The notes under the pieces were generated by a model. It was not told the DNA's origin. It made no database searches and saw only the letters and a list, made by a program, of their open reading frames with translations. Below, in pieces: positions 1 through 5,607 of a stretch of DNA of 5,607 nt. Source of the DNA: Sulfurimonas sp. (GTDB lineage Bacteria > Campylobacterota > Campylobacteria > Campylobacterales > Sulfurimonadaceae); the NCBI GenBank assembly GCA_003978475.1, contig QNZR01000108.1, positions 1-5,607 of the forward strand, in the 5' to 3' direction. Every line of letters starts with the position of its first letter. The first letter of the stretch is position 1. The position numbers and the translations under genes were made by a program.

Positions 1-3000
1 TGTATATGTACGTCCGTAACCAAAGGTGATGGTGGTATTTAAAAGATCAATATTTCCACTATAATTTCTATCGACTAAATCGGCACTGATGACACAGTGC
101 TTATTGGCACTGTTTTTACATGTAATATTTAAATCTTTAAATGTTTTGACAGCCGGATTGTTTGGTGACATAAATGCCGGAGTACCATCAGCCGGAGTGA
201 TGATGCGGCGATTGTAGTTAATCAAATATCCAACATTGGCCTGTCCTTTCATGTTTTTGAAAAAGACGCCCTGAGAGAGGTTGTCATCTTGTGATGTACC
301 AATGTCATTAGCAGGAACTCTATAGAGGCTTACCGTACTGGCATTGGTATCTCTGACTCTAATGTAGCGTGTTAGGTTAAGATCGTTGCTTGGGTCGGCA
401 TCAGCAATAAAATCATTAGCACCATCAGTAGGCGCTATGGCATAGTTCGATAGCGCCGAGATATTCAGATCCTGGGCATAGCACCCATCAACATAGTTGC
501 TAAGCCGCAGATTGTCGGCTCCAACAGCATCAATGGTACCAATGAACTTCACTGCCATATAATCATTGGTAGCATTGTCAGTGTTCCAGGTTCTGTTAAT
601 ATCACTCATGTAGACAAACTGTGAATTTCCATCAAATCCGGCATTGGCTATTCCTATTGACGGAGTGAAATTATTTAGGTTGAAGCGGTAGGGTTTAAAC
701 GTCAGATTGTAGTCTCTATAGTAGTAGGAAGTTTGAGGCGCTACTAGCGTGTTGCTATGATTATGCTCACTGTCTATGGTACAGCCGTTAATACCGGTTA
801 TGGAGGTGCCGTTAGCGTTAACCGAAGGTGTGACTAGCGGTACTTCAGGGACAATGGAGTCATTCACGATACAGTCGCTTCCGGATGCAAAATAGCTTCC
901 GGTATGGTGTGTCATGAACATGGGATCAAAGTCGACACGGGTCCAAGTATTATCGATCATTTTAAGACGATATTCACCTACTTGAGAGAGCCCGTCGGTG
1001 GTGGTGTCAAATCCGTCAATGATTTTGGGAGATAATTGCCGATATGTTTTTCGGTCATTGCAGAAAGCATTAACAGCAGGGTCGCTCGGTTCCCACAACA
1101 AAGAGAGGTTATAATCCCGACCGCCAAATTGAAAGTTTCGTACATAACCCGGGCTGCCTGCATGACTGATATGATTGGTCGCATTGATTTCAAGCTGATA
1201 TTTATAGCCTGCTGCCAGAGATACTCGGGCACTGTTTGGCACAGTGGTGGTGCCGCTTCGGTCATCGGCAATGCGCAAGATTTGTGCAGGATTGCTTTGA
1301 TTGCGGTCATTGATTTTAAGCAAAAAGGCTTCCGGACGAGTTGCAAAATTATCACGTGAGCAGACGTAACGTACGTGGTAGCCATAAACACACTCCATGC
1401 AGGCTGCCAGTGCAGACTCTGTCATGGCATCATTTGGCGGTGTCCCTTCTTGAGTACACATTTGTGTGACCGTATCAGTCGTGTTACCGTTGCCGTCAAC
1501 ATCTTGCAAACAGACGCTATCGGTAAGAGCATAAGGAAAATTTTTAATATTAAAACGCCGGCTGCCATCAGCAAGATTGAACACTTCCAGTGCTACGAGT
1601 GAACCTTCAGCATCGACAGCGTTATAGGTGATTCGAAAGGCCGTATTTTCCCGGGCATTACTATAAAACGCTTCGGCGCTGCCGACACGGGTATTTTCCG
1701 ATAAAATAGCATCAGAGAGACGCTGATCGCTGATCGCACTCTCAAGAGTCGTTTTGTTCAAAGATACGCGTGACGTATGGTCTAACGTGAGCCAAACACG
1801 TGGACTAATCGCATTGTCAGGTTCATTGCACGAGGCGTTGATATCGTGATATTTACCCGCATCAATTAACGAAACAGCTACCATAGTTGTGACTTTTTTT
1901 TCATTATGAATGGTACTGTTATCGGAGCTGTTGTAATCGTGTGCCACCAATATAAAATCATCGGCCCGCTGTGTGACTTGTGTCGGAATATTATAATAGC
2001 CGTAGTTGGCATAGAGATCGGATTGTACAATATTAAAAGCGCCGTATGCCGGAATGTACTTGAAGTTGGAATCGGAACAGATGGGGATCTTGTCATTGAG
2101 CTGGCTGGTGTAGTGTTTTTGTCCTGTTGCCAAAACCAGATCGTAGCTAAACTCGGCATTAATAGGCATCAGTAGGGTATTGGTTTGTGGTGTGATCTCA
2201 TAGTAGGTATAGAAATACTCCTGACCGTACACTTCACCGATGGGAATATCAATAATTTGAGATGAGGAGGTTGCTGCCGTATCGACAATAGGGGTTGCCT
2301 GCTGGGACCCGGGGTAGGTCACACGGGTAGAATCGGAAATATAGCGGGCTTGAGAGGCATTGATATCGAGAATATTCAGGGTAGTATTGATGGCTTTGAC
2401 GTCAGAAGCCTCTTTGTTTTTAATATAAATACTGACTTCAATCGGTGTACCGCTAATGACATTACCTCGAATATGCGGCGTAAAATCACCACTGTTTTTC
2501 TCGGTAAAGAAGCGATTGTTTTGTTTGTAAGCATAGTCATAGCAGAATCTTGGAACATAAAGCTGTGTCTGCAGACCGTACATTCCGGGCATATAACCGT
2601 CACCGCTTGAGGTAAATTCAATATTGGTAGAACTTTGGTTGTTTTCAATAATATCGCTGACATCATAGGTGTCAATATCGATGCCCAGACTGTTAGGGGC
2701 AATATAGGGTTTACCACTTGTAACGGTGTGACCGTCTTTGGAAATGGTGGCATTCATAATATTGGTTTGGGGATTGAGAGTATTCGTTAGCGAATGTTTG
2801 GTTCCGGAAAGATCAGTGAGTGTTCCGGTGTCACCGCGCAGTCCAATATCGCCCTCTCCGGCAAAAACAATGAGTGTGGATTGCACTTTATTGGTTTTAG
2901 GAGTTAAAAATCCGGACAGGGTCGAAGCGACACCGCTGCCCACACCGGTGTCGGTGGCATCACACCCGTTGGCATTGGCATAGGCGATGGCATTATTGAT

Positions 3001-3654
3001 ATCATTAGTGCCTGCAAAAGCCTGATAACCGTGAAATACGGTAATATTGTTGAAGTCCTCATCATAATCTTCATAAACGACCGCTAAAGACCATGCGCCA
3101 AAACTTCCGCCTCCGGGTTGACCTTCCATCGTGGCGATGTCACCGATCCAGTAGTAACCGCTTCCAAAACGGTTGACATAGTCGGTAATATCGACAAAAC
3201 TTTGGTAATAAAAGCGTGAAGCATTAAAATAGACCCAGTTCATCTGGGCATTGAGCTCAACCTGGTAGGTATCATTTTCATGTTTGTATTTGATGGTATG
3301 ACCGGCTTCCTTGGCATCATCATCCCAGTTGACCATGTAGCCCTGCCAAAACAATCCTGCCCAGAGGATATTTTTATTGTTGGGAATATCTAACAGTGCT
3401 GCAGAAGAATTGAGTGTGGTAAGAGGGTCATCGTCGACATCATTATGCATCATATTAATACTGTTGTTGGTAGCGTTTCCGGGATCACCGCACACCCCAC
3501 CGGCATTCATACACAAGGAGTTGTTTCCAATGAGAACCAGTTTGGAGTAATCGTCGGCGCTGTAGACCGTAGTAAAGGGTTTGGGGTTGGCACAGGTAAA
3601 ATCCGTTGAGAAGAGTTGGATATACAGCAGTAGTATCAAGAGTAGGTATTTCAT
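1..3654 (-). CDS. Giant exported surface protein, MshQ/PilY1 position; C-terminus cut by window edge
   Basis: The frame is open for 1218 codons from the ATG at 3654-3652 to the left edge, with an in-frame stop (TAA, 3705-3703) just upstream. The N-terminus is a Sec-type signal peptide: Lys2, a Leu/Ile-rich core at residues 4-15, and likely cleavage between residues 16 and 22. No lipobox precedes Cys21. Visible regions are: residues 97-200, with ILWAGLFWQGY and GAWSLAVVYED, a pattern I associate with large secreted beta-rich proteins; residues about 388-480, resembling a DUF11-type beta-sandwich repeat; residues 715-777, Cys-rich and ending in CSRDNFATRPEAF, reminiscent of the F-x-x-RP-x-x-F motif of MshQ-type (DUF6701) proteins; and residues 960-1218, Asn/Thr/Asp-rich without a recognised fold. 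About 18 cysteines fit oxidative folding in the periplasm. The gene follows three pilin-like genes, so a pilus-associated or tip adhesin role is inferred, not shown. The RBS is weak (AAAAAAGA). Existence of the gene is certain; function is not. Confidence 0.93.
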   Translation of the reverse strand, partial: MKYLLLILLLYIQLFSTDFTCANPKPFTTVYSADDYSKLVLIGNNSLCMNAGGVCGDPGNATNNSINMMHNDVDDDPLTTLNSSAALLDIPNNKNILWAGLFWQGYMVNWDDDAKEAGHTIKYKHENDTYQVELNAQMNWVYFNASRFYYQSFVDITDYVNRFGSGYYWIGDIATMEGQPGGGSFGAWSLAVVYEDYDEDFNNITVFHGYQAFAGTNDINNAIAYANANGCDATDTGVGSGVASTLSGFLTPKTNKVQSTLIVFAGEGDIGLRGDTGTLTDLSGTKHSLTNTLNPQTNIMNATISKDGHTVTSGKPYIAPNSLGIDIDTYDVSDIIENNQSSTNIEFTSSGDGYMPGMYGLQTQLYVPRFCYDYAYKQNNRFFTEKNSGDFTPHIRGNVISGTPIEVSIYIKNKEASDVKAINTTLNILDINASQARYISDSTRVTYPGSQQATPIVDTAATSSSQIIDIPIGEVYGQEYFYTYYEITPQTNTLLMPINAEFSYDLVLATGQKHYTSQLNDKIPICSDSNFKYIPAYGAFNIVQSDLYANYGYYNIPTQVTQRADDFILVAHDYNSSDNSTIHNEKKVTTMVAVSLIDAGKYHDINASCNEPDNAISPRVWLTLDHTSRVSLNKTTLESAISDQRLSDAILSENTRVGSAEAFYSNARENTAFRITYNAVDAEGSLVALEVFNLADGSRRFNIKNFPYALTDSVCLQDVDGNGNTTDTVTQMCTQEGTPPNDAMTESALAACMECVYGYHVRYVCSRDNFATRPEAFLLKINDRNQSNPAQILRIADDRSGTTTVPNSARVSLAAGYKYQLEINATNHISHAGSPGYVRNFQFGGRDYNLSLLWEPSDPAVNAFCNDRKTYRQLSPKIIDGFDTTTDGLSQVGEYRLKMIDNTWTRVDFDPMFMTHHTGSYFASGSDCIVNDSIVPEVPLVTPSVNANGTSITGINGCTIDSEHNHSNTLVAPQTSYYYRDYNLTFKPYRFNLNNFTPSIGIANAGFDGNSQFVYMSDINRTWNTDNATNDYMAVKFIGTIDAVGADNLRLSNYVDGCYAQDLNISALSNYAIAPTDGANDFIADADPSNDLNLTRYIRVRDTNASTVSLYRVPANDIGTSQDDNLSQGVFFKNMKGQANVGYLINYNRRIITPADGTPAFMSPNNPAVKTFKDLNITCKNSANKHCVISADLVDRNYSGNIDLLNTTITFGYGRTYT
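1324..1512 (-). other. Cys-rich segment with CSRDNFATRPEAF motif (residues 715-777 of the giant protein)
   Basis: Five cysteines lie within 51 residues (Cys715, 733, 752, 755, 765). They include a C-x-x-C pair (CMEC) and a third Cys directly before SRDNFATRPEAF. Between Cys715 and Cys733 is an acidic stretch DVDGNGNTTD (718-727), which resembles the start of an EF-hand-like calcium loop but lacks a convincing final acidic ligand. I recall CSRDNF-x-x-RP-type motifs from large secreted proteins of Campylobacterota and a related F-x-x-RP pattern in MshQ-type proteins. Disulfide bonding is more likely than metal binding because the protein is exported, but a small zinc or calcium site cannot be excluded. 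Confidence 0.5.
2215..2493 (-). other. DUF11-like beta-sandwich region in the giant protein
   Basis: Residues about 388-480 read GTPIEVSIYIKNKEASDVKA, then alternating hydrophobic strands and ARYISDSTRV, then IIDIPIGEV. This is the usual order of a DUF11-type extracellular repeat: a strand with I-x-V-x-I-x-N, a segment describing a 'surpassing' variable element, and a closing strand ending in G-E/D. Such domains act as stalk modules in surface proteins. Only one copy is clear here. The assignment is from pattern recognition alone. Confidence 0.4.
3534..3654 (-). other. Signal peptide and Cys-containing N-terminus of the giant protein
   Basis: Residues 1-22 form a classical export signal: a single Lys, then the hydrophobic run LLLILLLYIQLF, then a polar STDFTCA region. 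Signal peptidase I could cut after Ser16 or after Ala22. Cys21 is not in a lipobox, because Asp-Phe-Thr precedes it, so a lipoprotein is unlikely. This supports export across the inner membrane by Sec. Confidence 0.7.
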
Positions 3655-3733
3655 CGTCACGGTCTTTTTTCTAAGATAATAATTAATGTAATATAACACT
3701 AATTATTATAAAAGTATATTAAGGATGCATGAA
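3655..3733 (-). promoter_or_regulatory. AT-rich leader of the giant gene with candidate extended -10 promoter
   Basis: This is the only real intergenic gap in the window. On the minus strand it contains TGTTATATT (3698-3690), a TG-N extended -10 element matching TATAAT at five of six positions. It would start transcription near 3683 and leave a leader of about 30 nt before the ATG at 3654. A second, perfect TATAAT lies at 3710-3705, but the sequence 17 bp upstream of it (TTCATG) is a poor -35. Campylobacterota sigma-70 promoters rely mainly on the -10 region, which makes either element possible. The giant gene could equally be read through from the pilin genes, because no terminator is seen between them. 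Confidence 0.35.
3676..3709. repeat. Perfect 10-bp inverted repeat, all A/T, around the candidate -10
   Basis: The left arm ATAATAATTA (3676-3685) is the exact reverse complement of the right arm TAATTATTAT (3700-3709), with a 14-nt spacer. The arms contain no G or C, and no T-run follows on either strand, so this is not a normal intrinsic terminator. The spacer holds the extended -10 candidate TGTTATATT, so the dyad is placed where a repressor operator would overlap a promoter. In DNA this AT-rich, chance symmetry is fairly likely. Confidence 0.45.
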
Positions 3734-4237
3734 TTAGAGTTTTTGTAAGGTGCGCCGATGGTAACGGATAGTCTCATTGAGCCCCAGTGTTGGATCAGAT
3801 GTCACAACAACGTCAATCAGTGCCGAGCCCTTGGACTCGGGTGCCGTAACATTGGCGTTGGGAATGAAGTTTTCAGCAACAGTACATTCATTGGCAGCAT
3901 TACCGCCGCTAAGACCGATATATCTAATAGTAGTAGTAATAGTAAACATATTGTTGCCAGCTCCGGAAGGATCATAGGCGGTATTGATGTTTGTAAGGCA
4001 TCCGGCAGTTCTGTCGGTTCCTGAAATGGCGAGGATTGCATATTCCGTCGCACTGCGAGCCAGAAGAACGGCTTGCTCATGCAAGTAGAGGTTGGTAGTA
4101 CGCTTGAGTGATGTGGCACTCATAGAGATCATGAGTGCCATCAAGGTACCAACAATGACAATGACAAAAATGGCCATAAGCATGGCAAATCCGGAGCGCT
4201 GTTTTACATGTAAATTTTTATGGATGGGGTTCATCAT
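3734..4237 (-). CDS. MshP/PilX-like minor pilin-type protein lacking Glu5
   Basis: The protein has 167 residues. A short basic leader (HVKQRSG) is followed by FAMLMAIFVIVIVGTLMALM, so a prepilin peptidase would cut after Gly16. Mature position 5 is Met21 instead of the usual Glu, as in MshP, PilX and GspK-type proteins, which are thought to sit at the pilus tip. The N-terminal helix spans about residues 17-70, with a transmembrane part at 17-41 and an amphipathic part ending in EQAVLLARSATEYAI, a segment typical of MshP. The globular part has two cysteines (Cys80, Cys118) that could form a disulfide. The start is the first of two adjacent ATGs: GAGAAG (4251-4246) lies 8 nt upstream, and this ATG overlaps the preceding stop as ATGA. 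The second ATG (4234) is possible but less well spaced. Length fits MshP (roughly 150-170) and PilX (slightly longer). Confidence 0.85.
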   Translation of the reverse strand: MMNPIHKNLHVKQRSGFAMLMAIFVIVIVGTLMALMISMSATSLKRTTNLYLHEQAVLLARSATEYAILAISGTDRTAGCLTNINTAYDPSGAGNNMFTITTTIRYIGLSGGNAANECTVAENFIPNANVTAPESKGSALIDVVVTSDPTLGLNETIRYHRRTLQKL

Positions 4238-5130
4238 AATATGGTCTTCTCTTTACAAACGGAATACGCTTCAGCATCGCTGAGACCCGTGTCACTCACA
4301 CAAACCTGAATGCTAATGACACCATCTTCGGATTTAAACGCAAATGTAGTGACATTTTGCATTAAAACTTCGCGTGTTCCATTGGCTCTAGCGGTTTCGC
4401 CAAGCCATGGCTGGTAGTCATAGTACAGCACCAAATTGCCATTTTCAAAAGCTACCGCGTAAGCCGTCCATGCAAGTTGGTAAAACTCAAAAATATCTAC
4501 ATTGGCAAAATTTACTCCTGCAATAGAAGAGGTGAAGTTACCGCCAGCCGTTTGATTGATAGGATGCAGCAACTGGTTTTGCGCAGCAATAGCGCCACTC
4601 CAGCCAAAGCCATTTAGCGCATCACCGCTTCCGCCTAAAAAATAGATGGCAGCATCGGCTACACCGCTTCCTGTTGGGGAGATGTTTCCAATAAGCGCAT
4701 CTAAAGCAGCTAAATTACTTTGAGGAGTAATGAGTCTATTGACGGCAGCTGCAGGATTGTTGACATCAATAAAACCGCTCCACAGCGGAACATTTGTAGC
4801 TCCCAACCAGCCCTCACGATCAGCACTAACCCACTCCAAAACACCGGTATCCATTCCTTCGGCTGCTTGAGCCAGAACAACAGGATCTCCGGAAGTTGTT
4901 CGGGCAATAGCAGAATCTTTAATGCGGTACTCCAGACGATTGGCAATTTGATTAACAGCGGCTTCGCTTTGACTTTGCAGGCGGTTTTGTACTGAGGTAA
5001 AAATGTAATTGGAGTAGGCATTGACTAAAATTTCTACTCCAAAGTTGGCAATGATGCCCAGTACGACCATGACAATAATCATCTCCAGGAGCGTAAAGGC
5101 TTTTTTTATGGGTTGATAGATACTACGCAT
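4234..5130 (-). CDS. Prepilin-type minor pilin, MshO/PilW-like
   Basis: The protein has 298 residues. The leader MRSIYQPIKKA is followed by FTLLEMIIVMVVLGIIANFG, a textbook class III (type IV pilin) signal with Glu16 at mature position 5. The residue before the cut is Ala11, not the common Gly; prepilin peptidases tolerate this in some pilins. The hydrophobic helix runs about 12-34 and continues as an amphipathic helix (SVQNRLQSQSEAAVNQIANRL), followed by a globular domain. Near the end, Cys277 and Cys292 enclose 14 residues and probably form the disulfide-bonded D-region loop of type IV pilins. Size and order (before an E5-less pilin) match MshO or PilW; GspJ is usually shorter. The start is supported by AGAAGGA 7 nt upstream and a TGATG overlap with the preceding gene. 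Expected role: inner-membrane minor pilin in pilus initiation. Prepilin identity is firm; the MshO label is inferred from context. Confidence 0.9.
   Translation of the reverse strand: MRSIYQPIKKAFTLLEMIIVMVVLGIIANFGVEILVNAYSNYIFTSVQNRLQSQSEAAVNQIANRLEYRIKDSAIARTTSGDPVVLAQAAEGMDTGVLEWVSADREGWLGATNVPLWSGFIDVNNPAAAVNRLITPQSNLAALDALIGNISPTGSGVADAAIYFLGGSGDALNGFGWSGAIAAQNQLLHPINQTAGGNFTSSIAGVNFANVDIFEFYQLAWTAYAVAFENGNLVLYYDYQPWLGETARANGTREVLMQNVTTFAFKSEDGVISIQVCVSDTGLSDAEAYSVCKEKTIL
4246..4251 (-). promoter_or_regulatory. Ribosome binding site for the MshP-like gene
   Basis: GAGAAG is placed 8 nt before the ATG at 4237, inside the last codons of the upstream gene. It favours the first of the two tandem ATG codons as the start. 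Confidence 0.6.
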
Positions 5131-5607
5131 CAGTAAGTCCTTCTAAAAAATGCCACTTCACCAATATTCGCAGCGTAAGAGCGAAGCACGACGGCATCGG
5201 TATCAAAGTTACCTGAGCCGTCAGAAAGGGGGATATCTAACGAGATGGTGATCATTTTCATATTTGAGTTAACAGCAGCAGCAGCACTTGTAAAGTTAAA
5301 TCCGACAAGCGCATCACTAGAATAAGCAACGTCAATGTCAACAAGATAGTTCTTTTTATACCCCGCAATATCACCTGCTCGAGTATAAAGCGCTACAGGG
5401 CCATTGGTATCTTGATCGTCAATGTCGTCATTGCCGTCCAAGGCTATTCCCGCTGCTTGAAATGCAATGAGACCGGTAGCAGGGTGAAAGGAACGGTGAT
5501 ATTGAGGGTCTCCGGCGTCTGGGATATGACCGACTCGAAAATCGGTAGCACCGACTCTGTCCAGCGCTCCTGCTCCACCAAAATTGACATCAACGACACG
5601 CGCTATG
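5130..5607 (-). CDS. MshD-like minor pilin-type protein, N-terminus outside the window
   Basis: The frame is open from the right edge to TGA at 5132-5130, giving 158 visible residues; position 5607 is one base of a split codon. The conserved N-terminal pilin helix, if present, lies beyond the edge, so the family call rests on the C-terminal part and on context. That part contains NDDIDDQDTNG and later MKMITISLDIPL, then LRSYAANIGEV. MshD proteins carry a similar D-D-x-D-D segment before a beta-rich region, as I recall them. The first genes of MSHA-type operons lie upstream of mshD, so mshA- and mshC-like genes are predicted to the right of this window. The stop overlaps the next start by one base (TGATG), implying coupled translation. 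A TTG at 5441 could be taken for a start, but the reading frame continues upstream through pilin-like sequence, so it is internal. It could also be a PilV or GspI relative. Confidence 0.7.
   Translation of the reverse strand, partial: IARVVDVNFGGAGALDRVGATDFRVGHIPDAGDPQYHRSFHPATGLIAFQAAGIALDGNDDIDDQDTNGPVALYTRAGDIAGYKKNYLVDIDVAYSSDALVGFNFTSAAAAVNSNMKMITISLDIPLSDGSGNFDTDAVVLRSYAANIGEVAFFRRTY
5138..5144 (-). promoter_or_regulatory. Strong ribosome binding site for the MshO-like prepilin gene
   Basis: AGAAGGA lies 7 nt before the ATG at 5130, within the 3' end of the upstream gene. It is the best Shine-Dalgarno match in the window. It fixes the start of the prepilin and keeps the class III leader at 11 residues. 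Confidence 0.7.

Noticed and set aside
1485..1503. DVDGNGNTTD as a dockerin or full EF-hand calcium site.
   Set aside because: The first ligands fit, but the required acidic residue at loop position 12 is Val. There is no second repeat, so it is reported only as a weak acidic loop.
978..2753. Minus-strand frames at 978-1391, 1878-2159 and 2376-2753.
   Set aside because: They overlap the giant gene in other frames on the same strand. The giant frame has a signal peptide, coherent domains and no stop, so these are shadows.
1036..2983. Several plus-strand open frames of 75-107 codons (1036-1359, 1375-1602, 1906-2175, 2350-2610, 2738-2983).
   Set aside because: All lie antisense to the uninterrupted giant minus-strand frame, have no good ribosome binding sites, show no domain-like sequence, and are explained by its codon composition.
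3676..3709. Inverted repeat as a transcription terminator for the pilin genes.
   Set aside because: The stem has only A-T pairs and a 14-nt loop, and no T-run follows on the minus strand (an A-run does), so it would be a very poor terminator.
3922..3948. Short run of TAG/TAA-rich trinucleotides (tagtagtagtaatag) that might look like a microsatellite.
   Set aside because: It simply encodes Ile/Thr codons (TITTTI) in the MshP-like protein and is too short and imperfect to be a meaningful repeat.
3758..4283. Open frames in and around the MshP-like gene (3758-4024 plus, 3777-3977 plus, 3817-4119 minus, 4092-4283 plus).
   Set aside because: They overlap a clear pilin-type gene with a proper RBS and a coupled start.
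4710..5021. Minus-strand 103-codon and plus-strand 91-codon frames inside the prepilin gene.
   Set aside because: They sit within the MshO-like coding sequence in other frames and have low-complexity, non-domain translations.
5130..5441. A 103-residue protein starting at TTG 5441.
   Set aside because: The frame stays open to the right edge and the upstream residues continue the same style of protein. The TTG is an internal Leu codon of a partial gene.

Overview
The window reads as one block of genes on the minus strand, transcribed from high to low coordinates. It has almost no non-coding DNA. In order of transcription it holds: (1) the 3' end of a gene cut by the right edge (5607-5130), whose product resembles MshD-type minor pilins; (2) a 298-residue prepilin with a clear class III signal and a C-terminal Cys-Cys loop (5130-4234), MshO/PilW-like; (3) a 167-residue pilin-like protein that lacks Glu at mature position 5 (4237-3734), MshP/PilX-like; (4) an AT-rich gap of 79 bp (3733-3655); and (5) a giant exported protein of at least 1218 residues, still open at the left edge (3654-1).

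The first three genes are tightly coupled, by a 1-nt TGATG overlap and a 4-nt ATGA overlap. The giant gene is the only one with a leader of its own. That leader has a possible extended -10 hexamer sitting inside a perfect all-A/T inverted repeat. The giant frame was checked codon by codon from 3654 to 1 and has no stop or frameshift. It is easy to miss because it has no stop codon inside the window and its other five frames contain many short open frames.

The gene order (minor pilin, prepilin with E5, pilin-like protein without E5, very large secreted protein) is that of the mshD-mshO-mshP-mshQ end of the MSHA type IV pilus locus. It also resembles pilV-pilW-pilX-pilY1. The inferred function is assembly and display of a type IV pilus: the three small proteins would prime or cap the fibre in the inner membrane and periplasm, and the large protein would act at the pilus tip or cell surface. 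The large protein does not look like a standard MshQ or PilY1. Its N-terminal region has an AGLFWQGY / GAWSLAVVYED pattern, followed by a DUF11-like beta-sandwich stretch and then a Cys-rich segment ending in CSRDNFATRPEAF.

The likely host is a Gram-negative bacterium. The moderate GC content (low to mid 40s percent by eye) and the style of the giant protein, recalled from sulfur-oxidising Campylobacterota (Sulfurimonas, Sulfuricurvum and Sulfurovum relatives), suggest that phylum. This is an inference from memory, not a database result. I found no tRNA, rRNA, CRISPR array, insertion sequence or plus-strand gene.
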